Shown here: positions 1-8,070 of the stretch, one piece after another | Position numbering within the stretch: position 1 is the first letter of the stretch | Layout of the letters: each line of letters begins with the position of its first letter | Source of the DNA: JALHQU01 sp043745295 | Lineage (GTDB): Bacteria > Planctomycetota > Planctomycetia > Gemmatales > Gemmataceae | DNA: 28,866 nt | NCBI GenBank assembly: GCA_043745295.1 | Contig: JAYTTN010000169.1 | Coordinates: forward strand, 1 to 28,866 | Direction: 5' to 3' | Program-made: the position numbers and the translations under genes | The notes under the pieces: model-generated | Seen by the model: only the letters and a program-made list of their open reading frames with translations | Databases searched by the model: none | What the model was told of the DNA's origin: nothing

Positions 1-53
1 CAGGATTGAAGACCGAGGGTTTCCATCCTGCCTTTCATCCTGTGATCCCGTCC
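1..53. repeat. Right-arm-like copy of the 'cctgtgatcctgtcc' dispersed repeat
   Basis: The first bases carry the motif tcatcctgtgatcccgtcc (35-53), which matches with one base difference the right arm of the inverted repeat at 14416-14495. The copy starts at or before the window edge, so whether it is a complete hairpin cannot be seen. It lies just downstream of the 3' end of the ferritin-like gene on the minus strand. No gene is visible in this stretch. Confidence 0.5.
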
Positions 54-87
54 AAACTCTTCTCTTCCGTGACTCCGTCGTGATTTG

Positions 88-1515
88 TCACTGCCCGACG
101 GCCTTCAAATCCGCGCGCTTGCCCTCGTAGGTCACAGCGAACCCCATGACGGCGGGGTCGGGTTCCCTCCCGTCCGCGGCGCACGCCTGCGTGTAGATCG
201 CCGGCCACCAGTTGTCGTGGTTCGTCAGCCCCTGCTCCTTCACCGTCGCCCAGTTGCTGGTGATCTTCGTCCATGCGGCGTCGCCAAACTTCAGCGCCTC
301 CGCCAGCCCGCCGCCGAACTGCTTGACGTACCACTCGCGGCCGATCTGGCTGTGCAGCACTTCATCGGCCCAGTCGAAGTCCTGGATGGTCGCGGCCAGC
401 GAGATGCCGCTCTCCGTCGCCACCTCGAACTCGTACCGCTTGCCGGTCTTCGGCATCAGCCCCTGCTCGATGAAGAACAGCACGCCGTGCCGCTCCAGCG
501 GCGTGCATTCGGTGTTCAGCCGGTAGCTCCAGTTCCAGGTGATCTTGGCCTTCGTCCAGTCCACGCCGAGGGCGACGAACCCGACCTCGCCCATCATGGC
601 GTGCCGGGCCTCGTCCCACACCTGCCGGCTCATGTCGCGGTAGTACCCCCACGGCTTGCCCGGCGTCTGGGCGATGATGCTCGCCATCATCTCCGGCACG
701 TCGATCTCGCGGAGCCGCTTGGACAGCATCATCGGCACCTTGTCGCGCGGCGACTGCGACTCGTCGTACAGGAACGCCTCCGCGTTCACCCCCTGGTTCC
801 AGGGGTCGGTGAACCGCTCGTCGCGTTTGGGAACGGGGTCGTAGACGAACGGCTTGGCGGAGTAGCGCCGTGGTAATTCAGCGACAGGCTTTTCCCCGTC
901 GATACCATCGAGGCCGCCCGCCGCGTCCCTCAACGTGTCGAGAACACCTTCCTGCCAGTCCACATAGTCCGTCGGCTTTCTCAGGGCGGCAATCACTCGG
1001 CAACCGAAACTGAGCATCTCGTCAGCTTCGATCACGGCGAACCGCATGATTCGGTAGCTTGGCGCGTCGGTCAACGGGTGCGTGTCGTGGAGGTATTGGT
1101 CGCAGGCGTTGAAGACTATTGCCATCGCGTTGTCGTAGATGCCGCACACCAGGTGTTCCGTCGTCGGGGCGGCGCGAATCTCGTCGAAGAAGACTTCCAG
1201 CGCCGGGTGCGGGACTTCGTCCAAGCCGAGCGGCGGCTCGCGCATCTCGGAGACGCGCTGGCGAATGGCGGTGGCGTGTTCGGCGCACAGGTAGGCGTGG
1301 TGCGCGAACGCCGTCTTCAGCTCGTAGATCGGCTCGGACGTGATGCGGGCGGTGAGGATCTCGTGCAACCGCTTGAAGGCGTAGTGGATGCGCTTCAGCC
1401 GGCGGACGCACTCGTCCAGCGGCAGGCCGGGCTTGGTGGCCTCCTCCATCGTGCAGAGGCCCGCCAGCGGCGGTAGGTTCTTGTAGCTCTGGTAGTTCGG
1501 CAGGGGGGTCGGCAT
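88..1515 (-). CDS. Ferritin-like (putative di-iron) protein of unknown function
   Basis: A 475-residue soluble protein read from the ATG at 1515 (MPTPLPNYQSYKNL); the frame is open 48 bases further upstream, but that extension has no support. It is rich in long helices with ferritin-like carboxylate/histidine pairs: FAHHAYLCAEH and RFAVIEADEM in the N-terminal half, and DEARHAMMGE and DEVLHSQIGREW in the C-terminal half. These resemble the ExxH-type ligands of ferritin-like di-iron oxidases or oxygenases, so an iron-dependent redox or oxygenase role is inferred, not shown. No signal peptide or membrane segment is visible. It is followed downstream by a repeat and sits apart from the ROK kinase gene upstream of it. 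I cannot place it in a named family; confidence is high that it is a gene, moderate for the fold. Confidence 0.8.
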   Translation of the reverse strand: MPTPLPNYQSYKNLPPLAGLCTMEEATKPGLPLDECVRRLKRIHYAFKRLHEILTARITSEPIYELKTAFAHHAYLCAEHATAIRQRVSEMREPPLGLDEVPHPALEVFFDEIRAAPTTEHLVCGIYDNAMAIVFNACDQYLHDTHPLTDAPSYRIMRFAVIEADEMLSFGCRVIAALRKPTDYVDWQEGVLDTLRDAAGGLDGIDGEKPVAELPRRYSAKPFVYDPVPKRDERFTDPWNQGVNAEAFLYDESQSPRDKVPMMLSKRLREIDVPEMMASIIAQTPGKPWGYYRDMSRQVWDEARHAMMGEVGFVALGVDWTKAKITWNWSYRLNTECTPLERHGVLFFIEQGLMPKTGKRYEFEVATESGISLAATIQDFDWADEVLHSQIGREWYVKQFGGGLAEALKFGDAAWTKITSNWATVKEQGLTNHDNWWPAIYTQACAADGREPDPAVMGFAVTYEGKRADLKAVGQ

Positions 1516-1597
1516 GGAAAGGATTCCAATCGAAGAACACCGGCTCGGAGGCCGGTGCCACAAGAAGGATAGGCGAACCAGGGGGTTTCGCCGCGCA

Positions 1598-2593
1598 TCA
1601 CCCCTTTCTCGTCAGCATCCGAGCGCAGGCGGCCGCGCCGATGAAGCCGGCGTCGGAGCCGAGTTCGGCGAAGGCGATCCGCACAGGCGCGGCGGACTTG
1701 GCCACCGGGTACGGCAGCCCGTACCGCACCACGTACTCGGCGATCCTGGCGCGGAACCAGTCGGCCGCCGCCATGCCGCCGCCGAACACGATCACCTCCG
1801 GGTCCACCGTGGCGATCACCGAACACGCGCCCATCGCCAGGTAGAACGCCGTGTCGTCCACGACCTTGTTCGCGCAGTCGTCGCCCCGTTCGGCGAGGTC
1901 GAAGATCACCTTGGCCGTCAGCTCGTCGTCGTTGGCGGTATAGTACGCCTTCAGCGCGGTCGGCCCCCGCCAGGCGGCCATCTCCTCCCGCGCCCGCCGG
2001 GTCACGGCCAAGGCGCTGGCGTAGGCTTCCAGGCAGCCGCGCGACCCGCACCCGCACAGCCGGCCGCGGTCGGGCAGGTCGATCCGCAGGTGGCCCAGTT
2101 CCCCGCCGTGACTGTGTTCGCCCTCGATCACCCGGCCATCGACGATGATGCCGCCGCCGACGCCCGTGCCGAGTGTGAACAGGACCATGCTGCGGGTGCC
2201 CCGTCCGCCGCCCACCCAGAACTCGCCCACCGCCGCCGCGTTCGCGTCGTTCTGGTACGCGGTCGGCTTGCCGAACGCCTCGGCGACGTGGTCCCGCACC
2301 GGCACGTCCTTCCACGGCTTCAGGTTCGGCGGGTCGATGATGACGCCGGTGCGGATGTCGCCCAGGCCGGGCGTCGCCACCCCGATGGCGGCGATGTCGG
2401 CGAGGGTGAGCTTCGCCGCCGCCACCGCGCGGCGGATGGTCTCGCACATGGTTTCGAGGCCCGCGTCCTGCCCGTCGGCGGTGTTGGTGTCCATGACCAC
2501 CGACGGGAACGCCTTTCCGGCGTCGTCCACCACGGCCGCCTTCATCGTGGTTCCGCCGACATCCAGCCCGACGTATTTGGGAAGCGTGGCCAT
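1598..2593 (-). CDS. ROK-family sugar kinase (glucokinase-like)
   Basis: A 331-residue cytoplasmic kinase, the usual ROK length, starting at the ATG at 2593. The N-terminal phosphate-binding motif GLDVGGTTMKAAVVDD (about residues 9-24), the second nucleotide-binding stretch FTLGTGVGGGI (about 140-150), the ELGH motif (about 165) and the zinc-binding CGCGSRGCLE motif (about 178-187) are all present. The family phosphorylates hexoses such as glucose, fructose or N-acetyl sugars using ATP, and the motif set fits a glucokinase-type member rather than a ROK repressor because no N-terminal helix-turn-helix precedes the kinase domain. The exact sugar cannot be read from sequence. It stands alone between the ferritin-like gene and panC. 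Confidence 0.92.
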   Translation of the reverse strand: MATLPKYVGLDVGGTTMKAAVVDDAGKAFPSVVMDTNTADGQDAGLETMCETIRRAVAAAKLTLADIAAIGVATPGLGDIRTGVIIDPPNLKPWKDVPVRDHVAEAFGKPTAYQNDANAAAVGEFWVGGGRGTRSMVLFTLGTGVGGGIIVDGRVIEGEHSHGGELGHLRIDLPDRGRLCGCGSRGCLEAYASALAVTRRAREEMAAWRGPTALKAYYTANDDELTAKVIFDLAERGDDCANKVVDDTAFYLAMGACSVIATVDPEVIVFGGGMAAADWFRARIAEYVVRYGLPYPVAKSAAPVRIAFAELGSDAGFIGAAACARMLTRKG

Positions 2594-2626
2594 GCGACAC
2601 TCGCGGGATGGGAATCCGGTCGAGTG

Positions 2627-2632
2627 ATTCTA
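2627..2632 (-). promoter_or_regulatory. Possible -10 element of the ROK kinase gene
   Basis: On the minus strand the hexamer TAGAAT lies about 35 bases upstream of the ROK start codon, the only AT-rich patch in a 120-base GC-rich gap. No convincing -35 hexamer is seen at 16-18 bases upstream, so this is a weak suggestion. Confidence 0.25.
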
Positions 2633-2713
2633 TATGGGCGAGGTTGCGCGGGAGTCCACGAACCAGCCCGGTCTCAACCGCGCGCCGGTTGTCAGCATCG
2701 GGCGCGACGGCGT

Positions 2714-3562
2714 TCATCCCAAAATCACATTGTCGATGAGCCGGGTGGTGCCGAGGAAGACGGCGACGGCGGCCAGCGCGGGGCGGTCCAGCCGGCCCAG
2801 CGGGGAGAGGTGTTCGGCGTCGAGGATGCTGGCGTAATCGACCCGCGCGCCGGGAATGGCCTGCACCGCCGCGAGCAGTGCCGATTCCAGCCGGGCCGCG
2901 TCGAACTCGCCCGCCGCGGCGCGGGCCTGGACCATTCGCAAGGCGTGGTAAATCCGCGGCGCGAGGGCGCGTTCGTCGGCGGACAGGTAGCGGTTGCGGG
3001 AACTCATCGCCAGCCCGTCGGGGTCGCGCACGGTCGGCTCGATGTGCACCGTCACCGGCACGTTCAGGTCCGCCACCATCTTCTTCAAGATGATCGCCTG
3101 CTGCGCGTCTTTCTGCCCGAAGACGGCCACGTCCGGTGCGACGATGTTGAACAGCTTCAGCACCACCGTGCAGACGCCGCGGAAGTGTCCCGGTCGGCGC
3201 GGGCCGCACAGCACGCCGTCCAGCTCCGGCACCTCGACGAAGGCCACGGTGCCCGGCGGGTACATCTCGGCGGCGGTCGGCGCGAACACCAAGTCGCCCC
3301 CGGCGGCGGCCACAAGTTCGCGGTCGGCGTCCGGGGTGCGCGGGTACTTGGCGTAATCTTCGGCCGGGCCGAATTGAGTCGGGTTGACGAACGCCGAGAC
3401 GACGACGAACGGGGCGAGGGTTTTCGCCACCGTCACGAGGTGGGCGTGGCCGGCGTGCAGCGCGCCCATCGTGGGGACCAACGCCACCGGTTTCCCGGCG
3501 GCGCGGGCGGCGACCACGGCGGCGCGGACCTCGGCGGCGGTGTGGGCGACGGGGACCGTCAC
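2714..3562 (-). CDS. panC: Pantothenate synthetase (pantoate--beta-alanine ligase)
   Basis: A 282-residue enzyme, the usual PanC length. It joins pantoate and beta-alanine with ATP to give pantothenate, the vitamin B5 precursor of coenzyme A, in the cytoplasm. Visible family motifs in order are VPTMGALHAGHAHLV (the HIGH-like nucleotide-binding loop, about residues 28-42), FVNPTQFGPAEDY, RPGHFRGVCTVVLKLFN, VFGQKDAQQ and the KMSKS-like MSSRNRYLS. Its GTG start overlaps the TGA of the upstream CYTH gene by four bases (GTGA), so translation is probably coupled, with the purine-rich AGAAGAGAGA as ribosome-binding region inside the end of that gene. No panB or panD is in the window. Confidence 0.96.
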   Translation of the reverse strand: MTVPVAHTAAEVRAAVVAARAAGKPVALVPTMGALHAGHAHLVTVAKTLAPFVVVSAFVNPTQFGPAEDYAKYPRTPDADRELVAAAGGDLVFAPTAAEMYPPGTVAFVEVPELDGVLCGPRRPGHFRGVCTVVLKLFNIVAPDVAVFGQKDAQQAIILKKMVADLNVPVTVHIEPTVRDPDGLAMSSRNRYLSADERALAPRIYHALRMVQARAAAGEFDAARLESALLAAVQAIPGARVDYASILDAEHLSPLGRLDRPALAAVAVFLGTTRLIDNVILG

Positions 3563-4161
3563 TGGTCTCTCTTCTTCGACGGGGGGAGCGGGGTGGGCGT
3601 CTTGTGGGCCGGCTGTTCCAGCAGCAGCCGCAGGTACGACCGCCGCTCCGGGTCGATCAGGCCCAGGTCGGCCGCCGCGCGGAGGACCGCCGTCCGCGCC
3701 GCCTCGTAAGTCGCCTGCTCGGCCATCGCCTCGATCTCGACGAACTTGCCGACCGCGCCCACGTCGTCGAAGCAGGCGGAAAGGGCGATGCCGTCGCGGG
3801 TGAAGTCGTACACGGTGCGGTTTTTGGACACCACCGCCACCGGCCGGTAGCCGAGGCCGCTGAGGAACTTGACGGCCGTGGCCGCGTTGTCCTGGCCGTC
3901 GGCCAGCGGCAGCTCCACCTCGACCCGCGCCTTCGTCGCGTTCGTGCCGTCGAGCTTCGGCCCCTTGTAGGTCAGGTAGTTGGTGGTGCCGATGCGGCGG
4001 ATGCGGAGGGCCTCGTCGGTCTTGGCGAAGTCGCGGTCGGGCGCGGTGAAGTAGTGGTCCGTGTCCTTGCGGGCGGGCCGCGCGGTCGCGCCCCAGGCGG
4101 TCAGCCGGGCGATGACGGGTGCCCAGTCGGGGACGCGGAATTTCATTTCCACTTCGAGCAT
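3559..4161 (-). CDS. CYTH-domain protein (class IV adenylate cyclase / triphosphatase superfamily)
   Basis: About 200 residues, essentially one CYTH domain. The N-terminal EVEMKF carries the ExExK signature, followed by the expected basic and acidic tunnel residues (DHYFTAPDRDFAKTDEALRIRR, then YLTYKGPK and ARVEVELPL). The family hydrolyses triphosphate compounds such as thiamine triphosphate or inorganic triphosphate, or in CyaB-type members makes cAMP; which of these applies here is not decidable. I chose the ATG at 4161 over the GTG at 4170 because AGAAAGAG sits at a good distance from the ATG. It overlaps panC by four bases, implying co-transcription and coupled translation, although no established pathway link between the two is known to me. 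Confidence 0.88.
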   Translation of the reverse strand: MLEVEMKFRVPDWAPVIARLTAWGATARPARKDTDHYFTAPDRDFAKTDEALRIRRIGTTNYLTYKGPKLDGTNATKARVEVELPLADGQDNAATAVKFLSGLGYRPVAVVSKNRTVYDFTRDGIALSACFDDVGAVGKFVEIEAMAEQATYEAARTAVLRAAADLGLIDPERRSYLRLLLEQPAHKTPTPLPPSKKRDQ

Positions 4162-4265
4162 GACAAGCACTCTTTCTGAATTACCGCAGTGTGAACGGTT
4201 CGTGTAGGATAGCCGTTCGCGTGGTCGGGGGAATCGGACTTATCGTCCGATTGGGAGAGTTCTCG

Positions 4266-4577
4266 ATGGCTCAACTCGTCACCGTCGCCAAAGTGTCCGA
4301 GATTCCGCCGGGGGCCAGCACCGTAATTACCTACAACCGCAAGGATATTGCCGTCTTCAACGTGGACGGCACGTTTCACGCCATCGACGACTGCTGCCCG
4401 CACGCCGGGGCGTCGCTGGCCGGGGGTTTCGTCGAGGCCGGCGTCGTCACCTGCCCCTGGCACGCCTGGCGGTTCCGTTTATCCGATGGGGCGTGGGCCG
4501 ACAACCCGAAGGTGAAGACCGGCTGCTACCCCGTCACCGTCGTCGGCGACGAGGTGCGGGTGGAGCTGCCGGGGTAG
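4266..4577 (+). CDS. Small Rieske [2Fe-2S] ferredoxin-type protein
   Basis: A 103-residue stand-alone Rieske domain. The cluster ligands are visible as CPHAGASL (first Cys-x-His) and CPWHAWRF (second Cys-x-x-His), the spacing typical of NirD-like and dioxygenase-ferredoxin-like proteins. Start at the ATG 4266, preceded by the ribosome-binding sequence GGGAGAG at nine to ten bases. It is expected to be a soluble cytoplasmic electron carrier or redox subunit; no oxygenase or nitrite-reductase partner gene is next to it, so its partner is unknown. It is divergent from the CYTH-panC pair, with about 100 bases between the start codons. Confidence 0.93.
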   Translation: MAQLVTVAKVSEIPPGASTVITYNRKDIAVFNVDGTFHAIDDCCPHAGASLAGGFVEAGVVTCPWHAWRFRLSDGAWADNPKVKTGCYPVTVVGDEVRVELPG

Positions 4578-4587
4578 CTCGCCGGTT

Positions 4588-4654
4588 TTGCGAGCCGCGA
4601 CCGCGCATCTGGTCCGAGCCGGAAGTGGGTACCTCTTGCGGTCGCGGCTCGCAA
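4588..4654. repeat. REP-like palindrome, family A (17-base arms)
   Basis: Perfect inverted repeat: TTGCGAGCCGCGACCGC at 4588-4604 and its reverse complement at 4638-4654, separated by 33 bases. It falls immediately after the Rieske stop codon and before the serine hydrolase start. The core is shared with the copies at 11246, 21280 and 28841. Confidence 0.85.
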
Positions 4655-4681
4655 GGCATCCCTCCCTCTCCAGGTGCTTCC

Positions 4682-5872
4682 GTGCGCTCGTTCTGCTCCC
4701 TGTTCGTCGTCCTCGCCGGTGCCGGCCTTACGCTCGGTCAGGCCACCCCGTTCCAACCGGTGACGGCCCGGTTCGACAAGTTCGTCGCCGACGGCGACCT
4801 GTCCGGCGCGGTACTGCTCGTCGGCACGAAGGGCAAGACCGTGTACGAGGCGGCCGTCGGCAATCGCGACCTCGCCGCCGACGCGCCCATGAAGGCGGAC
4901 ACCCTGTTCCGCATCGCGTCGATGACCAAACCCGTCACCGCCCTGGCGGTCATGCTTCTGGCCGACGAGGGCAAGCTGTCGGCGGATGATGCGGTCGAGA
5001 AACACCTGCCGGAATTCCGGGCACAATGGCTCGTGGCGTCCCGCGAACAGGATGTTCTGACCCTGAAAAGGCCGGCCCGCACCGTGACCCTCCGCGACCT
5101 TCTCACGCACACCTCCAGCCTCGCCGCGTACCCCGTCGGCCTCTCGGATGTCTACCTGAAGCGGGATCGCACCCTTTCAGAAACCACCGTCGCCGTGTCC
5201 CAGTTGCCGCTCCAGTTCGAGCCGGGAACCAAGTGGTCGTACTCGAATCCCGGCATCGACACGCTCGGCCGCGTCGTCGAGGTGGTGTCCGGGACGAGCT
5301 TCGAGGCGTTCGTCCAGACGCGCATCCTGGACCCGCTCGACATGGCCGACACCACCTTCTACCCGACCGCCGAGCAGAAGAAGCGGGTGGCCGTGCTGTA
5401 CCGCAAGCGGGACGGCAAACTGGCCCCGACGCCGGACGGCCTGCTCGCCCTGCCCGCCCACCCGAAGCACCCGATCCCGGCCGGCGGGCTGTACTCCACG
5501 GCCGGCGACCTGGCCAAGCTGTACCGCTTCATGCTGAACGGCGGCGAGGCCGGCGGCAAGCGGCTACTGAGCTTGAAATCCCACGACGCCATGACCAAAA
5601 CGCAGACCGGCGACATCCCCACCGGGTTCGTCGGCGGCATGAGCTTCGGCTTCGGCTGGGCGGTGGTGAAGGAGCCGAAGGGGGTGACGGAGACGCTGGC
5701 CGCCGGCAGCTACGGGCACGGCGGGGCGTTCGGCACGCAGGGGTGGATCGACCCCGCGGCCGGGCGGTTCTTCGTCCTGCTCATCCATCGGTCGGACCTC
5801 GTCAACGGCGACGCCTCCACCTTCCGCGCCGAGTTCCAGAAGCTGGCCGTCGAAGCGATGTCGAAGAAGTGA
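4682..5872 (+). CDS. Secreted serine hydrolase (class C beta-lactamase / esterase superfamily)
   Basis: About 396 residues from a GTG at 4682, giving an N-terminal signal peptide (RSFCSLFVVLAGAGLTLGQA), so it probably acts outside the cytoplasmic membrane. Catalytic motifs of the beta-lactamase (PF00144-type) family are present: SMTK (Ser80, Lys83) after LFRIA, the YSN motif (Tyr187) and an HGG motif near residue 346. The LRDLLTHTSS stretch is also typical. Members include esterases, D-amino-acid peptidases and beta-lactamases; in planctomycetes most have unknown substrates, and the superfamily match alone does not indicate antibiotic resistance. The upstream reading frame is open, but it runs through the palindrome at 4588-4654 and has no plausible signal peptide. 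Confidence 0.9.
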   Translation: MRSFCSLFVVLAGAGLTLGQATPFQPVTARFDKFVADGDLSGAVLLVGTKGKTVYEAAVGNRDLAADAPMKADTLFRIASMTKPVTALAVMLLADEGKLSADDAVEKHLPEFRAQWLVASREQDVLTLKRPARTVTLRDLLTHTSSLAAYPVGLSDVYLKRDRTLSETTVAVSQLPLQFEPGTKWSYSNPGIDTLGRVVEVVSGTSFEAFVQTRILDPLDMADTTFYPTAEQKKRVAVLYRKRDGKLAPTPDGLLALPAHPKHPIPAGGLYSTAGDLAKLYRFMLNGGEAGGKRLLSLKSHDAMTKTQTGDIPTGFVGGMSFGFGWAVVKEPKGVTETLAAGSYGHGGAFGTQGWIDPAAGRFFVLLIHRSDLVNGDASTFRAEFQKLAVEAMSKK

Positions 5873-5884
5873 CGGCTCGTCCCG

Positions 5885-5939
5885 CTCCCTGCGGTCGCGG
5901 CGACGACGAGGTGCTAGTCGCCGCCGCGACCGCAGGGAG
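5885..5939. repeat. REP-like palindrome, family A (18-base arms)
   Basis: CTCCCTGCGGTCGCGGCG at 5885-5902 pairs perfectly with its reverse complement at 5922-5939. It lies between the serine hydrolase stop and the Uma2 start and could fold in the transcript of both. The core is a variant of the family seen at 4588, 11246 and 21280, with one base missing between the CCGC and AGGGAG parts. Confidence 0.8.
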
Positions 5940-5964
5940 TGTAAACACCTTCGGGGAGTAACTC

Positions 5965-6525
5965 ATGCCCGCTCGGCAGTGGACACGGCAGGAGTTACAA
6001 AATCTCGGCGAACACGGTTTCTTCGAAGGCCGTCGGGCCACACTGATCCGGGGCGTGATCTTCGAGGAAGGGCGGATCAGCCCGCTGCACGCGACCGCGA
6101 CCAGTCTCGTCTACAAGACGCTGAGCGCGGCGTTCGGCCCCGACTTCGATGTTCGTCCCCGGCTCCCGCTCGCCTACTCGATCGACACCGAACCGAGTCC
6201 GGATATGGCTGTGGTCCGCGGCGAGCCTGGCGATTACGTTGCTGAGCATCCGACACCGGCCGATACAGTCCTCGTTCTGGAAATCGCGGACGTGTCACCG
6301 GAATACGACCTGACCACCAAAGCCGAACTGTACGCCGAGGCGGGCATCGCCGAGTACTGGGTGCTGGACGTGCTGAACGGCCGACTGACCGTCCTCCGCT
6401 CGCCGGCCCCGCTGCCGCCCGGCGGGCACGCCTACCAATCGACGACGACGCACCAGCCGACCGATTCCGTCGCGCCGCTGGCCGCCCCGACCGCCCTTGT
6501 CCTCGTCTCGGAGTTGCTGCCGTGA
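5965..6525 (+). CDS. Uma2-family putative restriction-endonuclease-fold protein
   Basis: A 186-residue protein of the Uma2 (former DUF820) family, which has the PD-(D/E)xK nuclease fold and is strongly expanded in cyanobacteria and planctomycetes; its physiological substrate is not established. Signature parts are visible: PSPDMAVV (the catalytic Asp), VLVLEIADVSPEYDLTTKAELYAEAGIAEYWVLD (positions about 96-130, with Glu and a downstream Lys), and the C-terminal VSELL. Start ATG at 5965 with CGGGGAG just upstream. Its last codon overlaps the start of the alcohol dehydrogenase gene (GTGA), so the two are probably co-translated, but a shared function is not evident. Confidence 0.92.
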   Translation: MPARQWTRQELQNLGEHGFFEGRRATLIRGVIFEEGRISPLHATATSLVYKTLSAAFGPDFDVRPRLPLAYSIDTEPSPDMAVVRGEPGDYVAEHPTPADTVLVLEIADVSPEYDLTTKAELYAEAGIAEYWVLDVLNGRLTVLRSPAPLPPGGHAYQSTTTHQPTDSVAPLAAPTALVLVSELLP

Positions 6526-7583
6526 TCCGCGCCGCCGTGTTCGACGGGCCGGGCAAGCGCTTCCACGTGGAACGTTTGTCCACACCCGAACTCGCGGCCG
6601 GCGAGGCGCTGGTCCGCGTCCGCCTGTGTACCCTGTGCGGGTCGGATTTGCACACCGTCGCCGGCCGACGCCACGGGCCGACGCCGTGCGTGCTGGGGCA
6701 CGAGATGGTCGGCGAGATCGCGGCACTCAACGGCGAGAAGTGGGACGCGACCGGCGAACCGCTGGCCGTCGGCGACCGGGTGACGTGGGCCGTCGCCGAC
6801 TGCTGCGGGGCGTGTTTCTTCTGCGTCCGCGACCTGCCGCAGAAGTGCGAACGCCTGAGGAAGTACGGGCACCACGCGCACGAACCCGGTCGCGGGCCGT
6901 CGGGCGGGCTGGCGACGCACTGCCAACTTTGGGCGGGCACGGCGGTCGTCAAGGTTCCGGCAGCGGTATCTGATGAAGTGGCCGCGCCGGCCATGTGCGC
7001 CACCGCCACCGTCGCCGGGGCACTGCGGCAGGCGGGCGCTTTGCAAGGCGCGACGGTCCTGATCCTCGGCGCGGGGACGCTCGGCCTGACCGCTGCGGCG
7101 ATGGCGTCCGCCGCCGGCGCGACGGCGATCGTCGCGGACACCAGCGCGGAGCGACTGGCGGCGGCGACGCGATTCGGCGCGACTCTCGTCGCCACGACGG
7201 GGGAACTGGCCACGACGCTGGCGGACCTCACGGACGGTCGCGGGGCGGATGTGGTGCTGGAGTTGGCGGGGGTGTCGGCGTCGGTGGAAACGGCGCTGGC
7301 GTCGGCGCGGATCGGCGGCACGGTGGTGCTGGTCGGCAGCGTCTTCCCGGTGCCGTCGGTCGCCGTGAACCCGGAAACGCTCGTGCGGCGGTGCCTGCGG
7401 ATCGTCGGCCGCCACAACTACGCGCCGGCCGATCTGGTCGCGGCTGTGCGGTTCCTCGCCGGACCGGGGACCGCTTTTCCGTTCGCCGAGCTGGTGGCCC
7501 GGACGCTGCCGCTGGACGACGTGGACGAGGCGTTCCGCCGCGCCGAGGCCGAGAAGCCCTACCGCATCGGCGTCCGGCCGTGA
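6522..7583 (+). CDS. Zinc-binding alcohol dehydrogenase, HpnZ-like (phosphonate-associated type)
   Basis: A 353-residue medium-chain dehydrogenase. The N-terminal GroES-like domain has the catalytic zinc site (LCTLCGSDLHTVAG and GHEMVGE) and a structural-zinc-like cysteine cluster (DCCGACFFCVRDLPQKC). The Rossmann part contains VLILGAGTLGLTAAAMASA for NAD(P) binding. The stretch CERLRKYGHHA and the SGG-ATHC region match what I recall of the putative phosphonate-catabolism-associated dehydrogenases (TIGR03366, HpnZ). That family assignment is from memory and no phosphonate genes are present here, so the substrate is open. It starts with GTG overlapping the Uma2 stop by four bases. Confidence 0.9.
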   Translation: MIRAAVFDGPGKRFHVERLSTPELAAGEALVRVRLCTLCGSDLHTVAGRRHGPTPCVLGHEMVGEIAALNGEKWDATGEPLAVGDRVTWAVADCCGACFFCVRDLPQKCERLRKYGHHAHEPGRGPSGGLATHCQLWAGTAVVKVPAAVSDEVAAPAMCATATVAGALRQAGALQGATVLILGAGTLGLTAAAMASAAGATAIVADTSAERLAAATRFGATLVATTGELATTLADLTDGRGADVVLELAGVSASVETALASARIGGTVVLVGSVFPVPSVAVNPETLVRRCLRIVGRHNYAPADLVAAVRFLAGPGTAFPFAELVARTLPLDDVDEAFRRAEAEKPYRIGVRP

Positions 7584-7590
7584 GACGCGC

Positions 7591-7785
7591 TCATTTCAAG
7601 TCCCTCATCGCGCTGTAGCCGAGGTACGCGACGACCCCGCTGGCCAGAACGCCGAACACGTCCACGACGACGAACGGGTTGCCGTCCGGCCCGCCGAACA
7701 CCGACCCGGTGAACAGGTCGAGCAGGAAGACCAGCAGCATGAGGCCGGCGATGCCGAGCGCCCCGTAGCACATCCACTTTTCCAT
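7591..7785 (-). CDS. Small membrane protein, two predicted transmembrane helices
   Basis: A 64-residue protein with two hydrophobic segments, CYGALGIAGLMLLVFLLDLF (about residues 6-25) and a second at about 39-58 (VVVDVFGVLASGVVAYLGY). The segment between them is short and Gly/Pro-rich. Start ATG at 7785 is preceded by AAAGGGTAGG at a good distance. I recall similar short membrane proteins in many planctomycete genomes, but no function is known to me. It converges with the alcohol dehydrogenase gene, with only seven bases between the stops. Confidence 0.75.
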   Translation of the reverse strand: MEKWMCYGALGIAGLMLLVFLLDLFTGSVFGGPDGNPFVVVDVFGVLASGVVAYLGYSAMRDLK

Positions 7786-8070
7786 CGCCTACCCTTTGCG
7801 GCCTGCGGCGGTGCCACCCCGGAATCGCTCGTCCCCCGGCCGGCGGGAGTGCGGGTGGGGTCGGGATGCCGTCGGTCGGCGGAGGGGGAATTTTGGCCAA
7901 TCATACCGAACCGGCCCCCGGTCGCCAGCGGCGATCCGCCGGTTTCCCCGAACCCCGTCCCGGCACCACCGCTACCGGCCGCAGAACGGACACACCCCTC
8001 CCGCGATCGGCTTCCGGCCTCCTGCTTCCGGCCGTCTTCAACTGGGCTTGCCCGCATCGCACGCGGCGGT

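Noticed and set aside
4682..5872. Antibiotic-resistance beta-lactamase
   Set aside because: The motifs fit the broad serine hydrolase superfamily, which is mostly esterases and peptidases; nothing points to drug hydrolysis.
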